A DNA stretch of 64,000 nt from Arctopsyche grandis (Eukaryota > Arthropoda > Insecta > Trichoptera > Hydropsychidae). Below the pieces are notes generated by a model. That model worked only from the letters and a program-made list of their open reading frames with translations, searched no databases and was not told where the DNA came from. The translations under genes were made by a program, and so were the position numbers. Of this stretch, positions 1 through 11,520 are shown in pieces. The stretch covers positions 10,592,001-10,656,000 of the forward strand of contig NC_135360.1 of assembly GCF_051622035.1 (NCBI RefSeq), given 5' to 3'. Positions within the stretch are counted from its first letter, which is position 1. Each line of letters starts with the position of its first letter.

Positions 1-1140
1 GAATAACTGGGTCATGTTACTGATTCGTCAGGGTTCGTCCATGCATGTGTGTTCGTGGCAGACGGTCGTCGCGCCAGTGTTTGCCTTCCATTACTGGCAC
101 CGGCTTGTTTGCCGCCCCCTTTCCACCCAACCACACATCAGACCACCCTAGACTGGTCCCATCGCTCATCGTCGCAATTTTCAAGCCATCTCCGACTATT
201 TTCGTGTCCCAAACCCCCGGAGACCCGTATGTTTTCCGACCCCTTCGAGCAGCACGCTTAAACGTCTTGAATTTCAGTATTGTATAGGTTTGTCGATTGG
301 TATGTCCGTTATTATTATAATGATTATAAGCTGTTTATTGTAAACATGATTGTTTTGATTTGTTAGAATATTGTATTACGCACGTGTGTATGCGAAGACC
401 ACACCTGTTTGTTACTACTTAGCGATCGCGTGCGAATGTGTCTTGTCAATTATTGTTAATTACTAGTTGTAATGTATATTGTATTTTTTTTTTTACATCT
501 ATACAGTGTGATTCTAATAAAAATGTCGACATCGTTAATGCTAAATAGTGAATCGTAACAAAAATAAAAGGTTATGTGAAGATTGTAGCTTTTATGTCAG
601 CGCTAATGAAATAAGTTTAAATAAAAACACCCAAACCTATGCGACATTAAAAAACATAAGTAGTTTGCTTTTAATTTACATTCATTCATACAAAAAATAA
701 CGGAAAATTTATGTATTTTTAGACAAATAATACTAGTTTTATATTTTGATTTAAAAAAGCAAAATAAAAACAAAACGCAAACAAACAACAATTGATTTTT
801 TAAATAGTTTTGCGAATATAAAAAAATTGGCTACGTTTCTCCCTATCTTCAGTAATATTTTAAGACAGGGATAGATATTTTATTTATTCATAAAAAAATG
901 ATGTCACCGTGACATAACAGGTTTCCCCTAATCGTCATTGTGGTTATTTACTTATAAAATAAAAATCTAATAAAAATAATAATAATAGAAAGAAAATAAA
1001 ATATTTAAAAGAAACGGCATAAACAATTGAAAACTAAATTGCATATAAAATACATATGTACATACATCAAAAGAAATATATATAAAACAAAAAAATAATA
1101 AAAATCATATCATGTACTATACTGGTGTATTGGTTTCATA
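1..1140. other. Left edge, no recognised gene
   Basis: The first 280 bases are GC-richer and hold two overlapping open frames of 70-80 codons, neither of which I recognise. The rest is AT-rich with no convincing coding signal. It could be the edge of an exon or UTR of a gene to the left, but nothing here proves that. Confidence 0.3.
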
Positions 1141-1143
1141 TTT

Positions 1144-1498
1144 ACCAGCAGCATAGTGGTGAGCATGTAATGCTTTCAAACTGAGTGGTCACGGGTTCAA
1201 TCCCTACTCGGTACTACTGGCCAGTATGTGACTCCAGGTCGATCGTTTTCTATCAGAGTTCGCCAATTTATCTGATTTTCATTGAAACTCGGATAAACAT
1301 ATCGGCAACCTTGACTTATTTCTCGAAAATTTCGAGTTCTTCAGCATCGTGAAATTCTGCGATTTATAAAAAAAATGCAAATTTATCAAAAATTGTCAAA
1401 TTTATCTATAGATGTCTATGATGATGTGTAAAAATTAAGGTGCATTTGGGTTTACCTGTTTGGCTTCCCGGTATACATATATATGTGTAAAATAAAAC
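1144..1498 (+). repeat. tRNA-derived SINE, copy 1
   Basis: The head has a tRNA-like promoter: an A-box-like stretch around CATAGTGGTGAGCATG and a B box GGTTCAATCCC. The family body follows (CCAGGTCGATCG, then TATCAGAGTTCGCCAATTT), and the 3' end is a hairpin-forming segment with AATAAA-rich DNA. At least nine other copies share this order in the window. The head is too diverged to be a tRNA gene. Confidence 0.65.
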
Positions 1499-1499
1499 A

Positions 1500-4170
1500 A
1501 AACTGAAATGCACTCGGCATCTTATGGCGACTTTACACCATGAATTCGTCAAGTATTTAAGTTCTTTGATCTAATCTTATCTTTCAGTGTTTTCAAGACT
1601 TTTTCCTTTAGCCATATATGTACAATAAATTGAGTATTGAGAACTAGGCCACTATTTCCGATTGTCCCAATCAATTATACTTTTTTTTTTGTATTTACCT
1701 AGTTTTGCTTTTAACTTAATAAATCATATGATGTTATATTACCTGACAACATTGTACGCATTGTAAGTGCCATTTTAATGACGATTCTATCGTATACATA
1801 TGTATATTGTGTGATTCTACCGTTATCATTCCGATCACGTATACGGTTTTTGTATTTCAAAAAATAAAATTCATCGCTTCGAATCGCTAGTGAGTGTTGA
1901 ATTTTGTGGCATGAATATCGCATTCGAAACGTTATTTCATTTTCAATTTTATTGTTCTGGATCCCCGAACTCGAACCGTGTGAACGTAACTCACGCATTG
2001 ATCCATGAGAAATGAAAGTGACGTCGTAAACCGCCGGTCTACGGACGATTCGAAATAAGTTCATCGTTAAAATTTATTCTACGTTCAAAGAATATCGAAA
2101 TAGAACACCCCGAGATCAAACACGTCTATATTATTCATATTATGTATATATCGGCATCGGATTGGCATCTTCGAACCTAACCAGAGATACTTCAATTTGA
2201 TAACCCAAATCATAATACACATTCAGATTGTTTTTCATATATGTTTCTAATTATCTCTAGAAAAAATGCTCGGCAACTTATATTTTATATTGTACAGTAT
2301 ATAAAGCATTTTATTTGTAGTAATAAATTTTCATTACAGACGATAGGAAGGATATTGCAATCGCTATCGTCCATATAAATAAATATATAAATTTTACTTT
2401 TATTTTATTTTATACATGTACAATATATGTATGTATACCAGGAAGGCCTAACATATAAACCCCAATGCGCCTTCCTGGCCAATTATAAACATCGATAAAC
2501 AATTTATAGAGCAATTTCCCACATGGGTTTTGGACGTGACAGTTCCGTTTTTTGTGTTCGTCCCGTCGTATTCGTAAAATTGTTTAATTTGTCCCGTTAT
2601 ATCCTTGTTTTTCCAAATCAATTTGTTTCCCAAAAACATTTATAATATTATTATATAAACAAATATTTACATTTAATATATTCATTTAAATATTTTGTTA
2701 CTTTTCTCTGAAAAAAAATCGCTTTGTGCTTATTATTTTTATCATGATTTTTTTTAAATAACTATAATAGAATATTATATTATAATTTTTTTATCTTGTT
2801 TCATTTTCTTTTAAAGAAATGCGCGTTCCAGTAAAAATTATATTACTAATAAAAGAAGAAATGAAAATGAAAGAAATCTAAATTTTCCGTTGCACATAAT
2901 TTTTGCAATTAAAAGAAACTGAGAATATCTTTTTGGAAAATCTTAGTTGCACTTTTTGTTAATTTAACACTTTTCAGAAAAAAATCGGCTGCGGAGAATG
3001 AACATCAAATATTACATTATTTTTTTACCTTGTTTCCATCTTCCTTGTACACAGGATTATTAATGGTTATCTGAGGGAAAATTATAAATATTTTGGTCTA
3101 ATCTAATGTATTTTACATATTTTTAAAAATAGTCCACCCACCCCCCTCTGAGTATAAATCTCATAAATGAGATAATGCAAGAATAGCCAGAAAGTATTTA
3201 ATTATTCAAAGCTCGTCCCTATGGTGTGCACCTATTATTAGAATTAATCCCAAACTAGGCTCATCTCGCTATTTATTCTTGTAATAATAAATTTTCCACT
3301 CTATTTTATAGACATAATTAGTTTTTATTTAATCTCTATTAAATTTAAATAGAACATCTTCCCACCGATCCTGTCCACCCCTGCTCTTCACTCTCGAATG
3401 GTTTTTATCTGGAAAATTATAATGGAAATAGAAAGGTTGTAAAACGTACCCACGTGTCTGTAAGTCGTTTGTGTCTTTAGAACTAAATGCCACGTTCCTC
3501 GTTGGCAATTGTCGCTCGGCAAGTTGCTGGTTATTTTTTATGGTGGTTTATGGGTGCAGCGTCATTTTCTCCACTAATTTAGAAAATCGTAAAGAATTTA
3601 CTCCCTCCCCACTCTCCACACGTTTTATTATCCACTCTTTGTTGTTTCTCCAACGACACCCTTTCTCGCCACCCTCGCCTATCCTCATCCCACCCCTTAG
3701 CGTCGAGCTCTTCCCGTCAATCGCTCAATATCAAACTGACGATGGAGGTAGGATGAAGCATGGGGTATTGGGTGAGTGGGGGGGGGGAGAGAGTAGACTT
3801 CCCACAAAACCCACCCTGGTCAAACACCAATTTATTTGTGCGAAGAAAATATAAACACGCCATTGGGAATATAACCTTTTCAAAATGAATATTCCCCGCT
3901 TTTTCCATCCCCATCCTCTCGTCTCTAACCCCCCCACATCCTATTACACCTCTTCCTCTCGCATTTCTTTTTATGTATTCTCACAATGAAGGAAAGTGGC
4001 TCGCTTGATAATATCCATCAATCCGTCGTTGGCATGACTCGACATTTACACTCTACACTAGCGTTTAAGCCTCCGTTCTAATTTATATATTATACATATC
4101 TGTGCTAAATATAATAAATACATAAATGTGTATTATAAACTTTCTTAAAATATCTTATTTTACATATTTT
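1500..4170. other. AT-rich spacer
   Basis: No gene recognised. A 117-codon open frame lies on the - strand at 1711-2064, with no motif or splice context that I know. A pyrimidine-rich run at about 3590-3960 is compositional. An isolated SINE-type tail sits at 2438-2486. Confidence 0.4.
2438..2486 (-). repeat. Isolated hairpin tail shared with the SINEs
   Basis: Read on the - strand this is GGCCAGGAAGGCGCATTGGG, a short spacer, then GGCCTTCCTGGTATAC. It matches the 3' hairpin of the SINE copies at 21.2 and 30.85 kb. The sequence upstream (towards 2600) is not the SINE body, so this tail belongs to another element, perhaps a LINE partner. Confidence 0.5.
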
Positions 4171-4179
4171 CGTTAACAT

Positions 4180-4488
4180 CGATCCGTATGACAAATATAG
4201 TGCGTTTGGTATTACACTTGTACATATAATATATAGATTTGAAATCATATTTAAATAGTGGTATGATGGTTTTGGCAATTTGATGAGGAACCGTTTCAAC
4301 AATGAAATCAGATAAATTAGCAAACTTTGATAGGAAATGATCAACATGGAGTCACAAATGTCCAAGTCTGACCAGCAGCACTGCAGAAATACTTCTGAAT
4401 AAATTATTATCAATTGAGATCAACCTTGGGCTTGAATCCGGGAACTTCTCGTTGGTTAGCATTAATGCAACCACCGAGCTACATATGC
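4180..4488 (-). repeat. tRNA-derived SINE, copy 2
   Basis: This is the reverse complement of the family. It contains GGAACCGTTTCAACAATG, the body element TGATAGGAAATGATC, GACCAGCAGCACTGCAG, and a B-box complement GGGCTTGAATCC. It is closest to the copy at 18.43 kb, sharing the stretch that follows the body. Confidence 0.6.
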
Positions 4489-4489
4489 T

Positions 4490-5800
4490 TGCTTCTTTTT
4501 CGTTATTGGGTACCACTTCTATCACTTATATTATCTTTTTCGTCCATCTTCTATTCATTCTTGTATACGTGCAATTCACCTCACCTTTTCTCTCTCTTTA
4601 TACTTCTTGGAAACATTTTAACAGACATTGTGCTGATTTTTCCTAGAAATATATCTACGCTCATTAAAATCCGCGAAATATGTAAATGATTCGTCCAATT
4701 TTCTCCAACGAAAATATATCATGTAAGTAGAATAAGTCCATTAACGCTTAAAAAATGGTCTTGAAACCTGTAATACTCTCAAAGTAGGCGTTTTACATTT
4801 ACATAGATCCGCAAGATTAAAAAAAATAGTATAAAATCGCAATATTTTTCGGTAAGTATCAACGTCAAGCTTGCGTTATCTTAAAACAATGAAAATGGAT
4901 TTATTTCATTTTCGCAAATAAAAGCCCATTTATCAGCTCACATATTGAATATTCAGGCTTTACTGCCAATTTAATCTTAACGTGTTTACACTTTTCGACG
5001 TGTTTGAGGGGAAAAGGTCACAATTTGGGCTCTAACTAAATGTGTATCGATTGTACTTTCTCCCTTATCGTAACGATCGTTTCTTGTGCAATCCGTATTT
5101 TTACAACCTTCAAAAGTAATTTTCCGCCTTGAGGGATAGTAAAAGAACCCCATCAAGGTGTGCATTAACCTTTTATCGTCCAAGCTTGCACGTTTACCCC
5201 TCATTCAGTCTTTGAAAAAAAAAACACTCCGTATATCCAAATTCACAAGTGAAAAATATGCAATTTATGAAATGTATAAAAGTATATTTTTGACACTTAT
5301 GAATTTATTTGGGTGTGAAAGTTATTATCGTGTTTATGCTTTTATTTATTTTTTCATTCCATTAGTGGAAAGCGGTATCTAAAATCGAATTCAAAAGAAA
5401 AATAACGTACGAAAATGACACAATAAGATTGAGATAAACGTGATTTAGGAAATGAAGGGGAGTTTTTCAATACACTAGAAATATAAAGCATTAATTCGGT
5501 TGTGATAGAGCAGCCTTTGATTAAATTTTAGCTTAAAGTTGATTAAATAAAAATTATAAAAAGTAACGAAGATTGAACCCATTTTTTACAATCGTCTCTT
5601 TTTCAATTTTAATACATAGTGAAGCTTTTTAAATTGACAATTAAGTAAAAAAATCAGTTCTAGAAAGCATTCTCATCCATGAAAGATTCCACCGTGTTAT
5701 TTTACTGATTTGAGAAATTCTAAAATTTCTGCAAATAATATCTGTATTCTGAGGAATTTGATTTCCCTTATTTTTTGATTAATTGCATTTTCAAGCTTAT
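4490..5800. other. AT-rich spacer
   Basis: I see no gene, RNA or bounded repeat here. Short open frames of 64-91 codons are what chance gives in this composition. Confidence 0.4.
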
Positions 5801-5809
5801 ACTAATAAC

Positions 5810-5942
5810 TAGAGCTCGGATAACCAAGGTGCCGTTTATTGTTCAAATGTTGTAAATGCATTGTTAAAGGTTTGCCGAACCTTTTTTACAAAGCATTTAC
5901 AAAAATTGAACAATAAGCGGCACCTTGGCTATCCGTACTCTA
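5810..5942. mobile_element. Short hAT-like fold-back element, 8-bp target duplication
   Basis: The termini are inverted (TAGAGCTCGG against TAGAGTACGG), and the interior pairs almost end to end (GGTGCCG with CGGCACC, TGTTGTAAATGC with GCATTTACAA). Both ends are flanked by CTAATAAC (5802-5809 and 5943-5950), an exact 8-bp duplication as hAT elements make. Related copies lie at 10.05 and 37.88 kb. It has no coding capacity. Confidence 0.7.
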
Positions 5943-5950
5943 CTAATAAC

Positions 5951-8565
5951 ATGTACTGTTAACGTCGTTGAAGGAACAACATAAAGGGTCCAAAACTGCG
6001 TATCAACCGGTATTAAGGTATTTAAATAGATATCGACTATCAAGATATGTAAAATATTAGATTTTTCATTAGAGATGTTCACAATGGCGATCCTGATTCG
6101 TGATAAATACAACGGCAAGAAAAAAAGTTTGGCACGTGCAATAAAAACGGTAGCACTCTTAATCTATGCCATCGCGGTCCTTGGCAAAACTCACCCCCTG
6201 AAGTGTTTTCAGGGATATTTAACCCCATTTTTTTTAGAAATAATAATAATAATTTTTATTCCAGACGATATGGATAATAGTGAAATCCCTATCCTCCACA
6301 TAAACAATGTATACATAATAGAAATTAAAATAAATATGATAATAATAATAAATAATTAATTAACAATCAATAAAATGTAGAAGAAAATTAAATCGAAATT
6401 ATAATATCGTATGAATTAAAACTGACATGAAGAAACGCCTATCATAGCTGGAGTCTACATAGACGTGCTGTGCCGTACTTTAGCTTGCATTCTTAATATA
6501 ATACCGATAAACACGAAATGTAATGGATTCAACCCAAATAAGATACTTATCATGAATTTGTTTTTTATACAATGTAAAAACATATTGGTATAAAATGGTA
6601 ATTGTAAGCAACACATTAGCAATTAATTAACCATTGTAACAATATATTGCTATTTACATATGTACTATTACACTGTTAATTTTCATAAGCTTGCTTTCAC
6701 ATTAAAAAATAAATTCATGAAATTATTCACATATACTGAATCAGCTACATATTTACGTTTTGCAATTCTAAATTGTGATAATTCTCACGCAACGTAATAT
6801 GTACTTGCATAGATATAATATATGCGGATCGTTTAATCCTGTATTAAAAAAAAGGTTGAGCTCCCCTGCGCCGGGGATTATACGTACGACCGAAGCGTTG
6901 TATGTATATTTACCGTCAAACTTAATTATAACCCGTAGCGGTCAGGGCTGGTTTATGATTTCGGGAAATGGTGGCCGTTTTCCGGACTAGCTCTCGTGCC
7001 GGCGCTTGCCCACCCATGTCGTAAACATCCCGCCAAACTTACGACCCCTGGACCGTAATGTCCTTCCAATTACGCCGAATTATTATGTGACACGTGCGAC
7101 CCCCGCCTGGACCGGAGACGGGTAGGTGGGGTGGGTGGGAAATGATAACGCTCGGAAACATCCCAGACCCCCAACGTGCACTGGGCTTAGGTTTAGACGG
7201 ACCCACACGCTATAATCTGCTTTGTTTAATAATCGGATTAACGTCCGATAAGATCTGCTAACGACCCGGTTGATCTGTCTCTAACTTCTATCTTTGTTAT
7301 ATTGAAATCCTCCCCCCCCCCCCGCCCCCGCCCCTGCTCACTATCAATTTTATTATAAAACAACACAATATGAAGTCCTTAATTATAATTACATTTTTAG
7401 TGTTCTTCTGAATCGTTGAGTCTAGAGTCATATGCGTTTTGATATTTCAACTGGTGGTTTTGGAAAGGAATTGATAGATGAACCACACCCGAGGCTATTG
7501 TCGCTAGCGGTTTTAGCATGCACAACTTTTGCGTTCAATTCGCATAGACCCATCATTCCTTCCTCGCACGTCTCTCTAGAATGTAAAGACTACTTACATA
7601 GTAGATTTTCGACACTCATTTAATGTCAATTGCCAAATAAAACTAATACAAATGTACAAACATACATATATGAAAGCTTAATACAAATACTACTAATCGT
7701 GTCTTCTAAGAAACGATGAAAAAAATTGAAACGAATCGCTTTTGGGTGCATTTAATTGGATTTTTATTAATCACTTCTATTAATTTATTTATTTATTAAA
7801 ATCAGAAACATACAGTATAACAATATTTTCTCAAAATACATATTTCGTGTCTACATATTTATTTATCCATTATCCATTAACCCCGACCATAGGTGTCTTT
7901 TTTTTAAATTCGCTAGATAATCAATTATAAGTATTTTAAAATATTGAAAACTTACAATCAATGGGAAATAAATCTTACTATTGAATCCAATACTCACTTT
8001 TGGTATGACAGTACTAGATTTTGAGTTAAAGATGGCAAAAGCCAAGAAATTGTAAAAATTGTGCATTTTTCAAAACGCCCATATCTCATTACCAAAAATA
8101 TGATTGTCATATTCGGATTCAGGGATCAAATTTAGTAAAGATTGATTAGTCTCCGCTCCGCTAATTTTTTTGCTGCTCGGTGAAATCAATACAGGTTTGA
8201 TAAAATTAATGAATTGCATCTTTAAATATTTCCACGTTAATATTTTTAGCAAAGTTCAATATTACAACATAAAGGACAAAAGGGCAATTTTGGAATATAA
8301 ATTAAGGACAGAGCAGTGAAATAAAGGACTATTCTCTTAAATGAAGGACGTATAGTCAGCATCGAGCAAAAAAAACTAAAGAGTTGATTGCAATGCGCCT
8401 CAATATTGCTGCTGCATCACTCAATTCAACCAGGAAGCTCGACTGTCACGACATTACATCGTCATTGTCATCGTTCAGTCTTGCAAATATTCAATTGATG
8501 ACAGCCAAACTGCACTCAGCATACCGCCTTGCAAAAATATTGAGATTATCGATGCGAATTAACAA
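5951..8565. other. Spacer with a GC-rich island at 6840-7320
   Basis: About 480 bp at 6840-7320 is clearly GC-richer than its surroundings and rich in CpG, ending in a C tract at about 7310-7323. It has no long open frame that I recognise. It looks like conserved non-coding or promoter-type DNA, but that is inference from composition. The rest is AT-rich. Confidence 0.35.
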
Positions 8566-8567
8566 TT

Positions 8568-8880
8568 TACCAGCGGTGTGGGCTAGTGGTTAGCATATCG
8601 AGCAGAGTGGTCATGGGTTAGAGTCCTACTAAAGTCCCACTGCTGGCCAGACCTTAGTTTGTGACTCCAGATCGATCGTTTCTTATCAGAGTTTGCCAAT
8701 TTTCCGGATTTTCATTGAAACAGTTCCTATAAAATTAGCATCTCCTTTCCTATCTCTCTTGCTAGTCTCAAGTTAATCAGTGTCTTGAGGTTCGCCAATT
8801 TGATTATAAAATCCTGCAAAAATTTCTCCATAGATGTCACTGTAGATTTTTGTATGTATTCGCATTGTATAAAATGATTT
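8568..8880 (+). repeat. tRNA-derived SINE, copy 3
   Basis: The head reads CAGCGGTGTGGGCTAGTGG with a decayed B box, then CTGGCCAGACCTTAGTTTG, GATCGATCGTTTCTTATCAG and GTTTGCCAATTTT as in the other copies. The body continues to about 8880, where another dispersed repeat begins. Confidence 0.65.
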
Positions 8881-8885
8881 TATAA

Positions 8886-9160
8886 TATACTAGTTGTTTC
8901 ACCCGGCTCAGTATTTGTAATATAAACAGCTTAAACATGGCGAATCTAATAGTAAAATATTTATTTGTTTTTTTTATTAAATACAAACTTTGATTTGTTT
9001 TCGATGTTACCAACCAACATTACATACATACATACTTACAAAGTCTCTTTCGAAATTATATATTAGATATTAATTATATTGTATATGTTTAAAGTACACT
9101 CGTCGCTTTGGAGCGATCTGTAAAAGCGAGTGTTCATGTTCTATGAATTAAAAAATAAAG
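8886..9160 (+). repeat. Dispersed repeat with a CCCGGCT end
   Basis: It begins CTAGTTGTTTCACCCGGCTC, shares a body with 25,072-25,500 (TATAAACAGCTTAAACATG; CAAAGTCTCTTTC) and ends with GCTTTGGAGCGATCTG. I cannot place it in a TE class. Two related pieces lie at 10,255-10,515 (-) and 21,284-21,445 (+). Confidence 0.5.
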
Positions 9161-9880
9161 ATTTTATTCAAGCTATTGAATAAACCTTTCACTAATACTT
9201 ATTTTTACTACGATACTTATTTAAAATTGAAAATCTTTCATATTAATTTTAATTTTTACTTGCCTATTAATGCCGTCAAACTTTTTCCATCTACATATAT
9301 GTAGGCTATCCAAACTCTACCTTTTAGTCTAGGTAGGCCATTAAATTTCCATAATTAAAAGTGGCATTACCCGCACCTGTTGCAGTGGCTGTTTAAAATT
9401 TCACGCCGCAAGGCTTGAGTCGCGGCGACTGTGCGTTAATTTGCTTTATTAGCAATTTTGCTCGATTTAAAATCATACAATTCTTTCGGGTTAGCGACGC
9501 GACGTCTCTGAAATACGTTTATTGTAAAAGGATTTTCTTGTACAAATGCGAAGTAAGTCGGACCATTGCGTGCCGAGCATTATGCTAAGCGGAGTGAACG
9601 TTCGCTCGCTCAAAAAGCCAACTTCTATCTAAATTTGGAAGTGCTTTTTATTGTTATGAGTGTATTTATATACGTGTGTCTTGTTTTCAATGAGATTTTT
9701 ATGTGTATACTCCACCATTGTGCCGAATTTGCTTATGTGAACGCCAGAAAAAAAAGTGTATACTCAAACGAGGAATGGCCACATTCTATTGTGGCTCCTA
9801 ATCCAATGATGAATTTCCATCGCCTATGAATCGTTTGAATCGCTTGTTTTGAATGTACATACATATGTACATGTATGAAC
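9161..9880. other. Spacer with a CpG-richer stretch
   Basis: About 9360-9620 is CpG-richer (for example TTGAGTCGCGGCGACTG and GTTAGCGACGCGACG) and could be promoter-like. An 87-codon open frame at 9566-9829 is not recognisable. Confidence 0.25.

Positions 9881-9881
<1 letters not shown>

Positions 9882-9964
<83 letters not shown>
9882..9964. repeat. (TA)n microsatellite
   Basis: About 83 bp of uninterrupted TA dinucleotides. The true length may be collapsed by assembly. Confidence 0.95.
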
Positions 9965-9968
<4 letters not shown>

Positions 9969-10047
9969 TTTTTACATTCCCATTGCTGGAGTACTAAATA
10001 ATACATGAAACATTCCATGTTATTAATAGAGGTAGGATAGTCACAGT

Positions 10048-10152
10048 GCTATCCATTGTTCCATTGTTGTAAATTTAAAAAAGGTTCAGCAAACCTTAAA
10101 CAATGCATTTACAACCTTTGAACAATACGCGGCGCCTTCTGGGTCCGGTGAG
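10048..10152. mobile_element. Degraded copy of the 5.81-kb fold-back element
   Basis: It shares the internal palindrome (ATTGTTGTAAAT, AAAGGTTCAGCAAACCTT, ATGCATTTACAACCTTTGAA) and the GCGGCGCCTT right arm. The left arm is missing or diverged, so no target duplication can be read. Confidence 0.55.
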
Positions 10153-10254
10153 TAGTCATTAAGATCTTTTCCATCTTAAATGCTTCAATTTTAATAAAAA
10201 AATAAATATCTTATACATACATACATATATGTATGTATAGTATACATAAAACCG

Positions 10255-10515
10255 AAACGGCATCTGTAGTTCGTTTCTGATTGGCTTTTGTCAAATTCGT
10301 TTCTGATAGGCTGGATTTCCAAATACATTTCTGATTGGTCGGTCGTTAAATAATATAATTTTTTTTTTGATTCAAATAAATTAAATAAAAAAACAGATGA
10401 AGATTTTTTTCATGATTCGACGGTATTCTCTGCCTGCATTTCAAGTTACTTCTATTATATCCGTGCTAAAACGGAAGAGATCGTCAAAAGTGGAACCGAG
10501 CGAAGCCGGGTAGTA
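10255..10515 (-). repeat. Dispersed repeat, CCCGGCTTCGCTCGG end
   Basis: Read on the - strand it starts at CCCGGCTTCGCTCGGTTCCA and carries GACGATCTCTTCCGTTTTAG and a TTCAAATAAA stretch. It matches 21,284-21,445 (+) closely. The class is unknown. Confidence 0.5.
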
Positions 10516-10904
10516 TTTAATAAAAGTGAACGTTGATTTATAAATTCTCAAAATCTTTCTATAATATTATTCATTAGTGAAATTGTTTGGAAACGCTGAA
10601 ACATCCCAAAAAGACTTACACGCACTCGACGGCTATATTTTGAACACCTGTCCATTATTAAATATATAAAAACCTTTTTTGATTCTAAAAAAAACCTACA
10701 TAAATCTCAAAAACAGAATTTATCAATTTGGTTACTTTTGGCTTGAGTCAGATACGGATGTGGGTCAAGGTTTAGTTTTCTGTCTAATTTAATGATCCAG
10801 GTGAACATCGATACATTTTTTCATTATAAAAACGTTCCAAAACTGTTTTATACATACAATATACCGTACGCAATAAATATTTTTTTGTAAAATAGGATTT
10901 TATC

Positions 10905-11077
10905 CAGTGGCGGCTCGTCCATATGGGCTGCGGGCTGCAGCCTCCCTGTATGGTACCTATACATATTCTTGCTATTTTTGTTTTCATTCGGTCACCTGTA
11001 TGGTCAACGAGCCACTACAGCCTGATTCATCTCTGCAAACCCCCCCCCCCACTTTTAATTTTCTAGATCCACCACTG
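10905..11077. mobile_element. Short hAT-like element
   Basis: The ends are CAGTGGCGG and, inverted, CAGTGGTGG. The flanks ATTTTATC and GTTATATC agree at six of eight positions, as an old 8-bp duplication would. The inner stretch TATGGTCAACGA and the following CTACAGCCTGATTCATCTCT recur in the element at 54,985, so these two are one family. There is no open frame of note. Confidence 0.55.
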
Positions 11078-11194
11078 GTTATATCCACCCAATAAAACCT
11101 CTTTTCGTAATCATAAGATTTCAGAAGACGATGTATAATATTGAATTCATACATATGTAATTCACTGGGTACTACATTTATACTAATACAGTCC

Positions 11195-11520
11195 TTAAAA
11201 GCTTCAGACCTATAAGTGCAACGGTAGGGATTTCATCCCAGTAGAGAGGTCGTGGGTCTCGGCCAAATATGCTGCTGGCGAGATCTTGTGGTTGTTAAAA
11301 AAACACATATCGCCGTCTCTTGTTAGAATTTTTCTAGCTTAATCGTTGTGACGGATCCAATAAATCGGTATCCTCTTCAATTTCTCGCAAATTCGAGTTA
11401 TTTAGCATCTGAAATTTGTTGAATCTTATAAATGCTACCTACACATAATGTATTTCTCGCAAATTTGATGTGTATCAAAAAAATTGTTGATTGTCCATAG
11501 ATGTAAATTTTTTCAAACAT
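11195..11520 (+). repeat. Degenerate SINE, copy 4
   Basis: A tRNA-like head (AGTGCAACGGTAGGG; a decayed B box near GTCGTGGGTCTCGG) leads into a body with TCTCGCAAATTCGAG, TTCAGCATCTG-like sequence and TGTCCATAGATGTAAA. It parallels copy 1 in order but is much diverged. Confidence 0.4.

Noticed and set aside
1144..1250. tRNA gene from the A- and B-box-like head
   Set aside because: No acceptor stem pairs, the same head recurs with a common non-tRNA body in about ten copies, so it is a SINE promoter.
9824..10018. Protein of Tyr-Ile repeats
   Set aside because: It is a translation of the (TA)n microsatellite.
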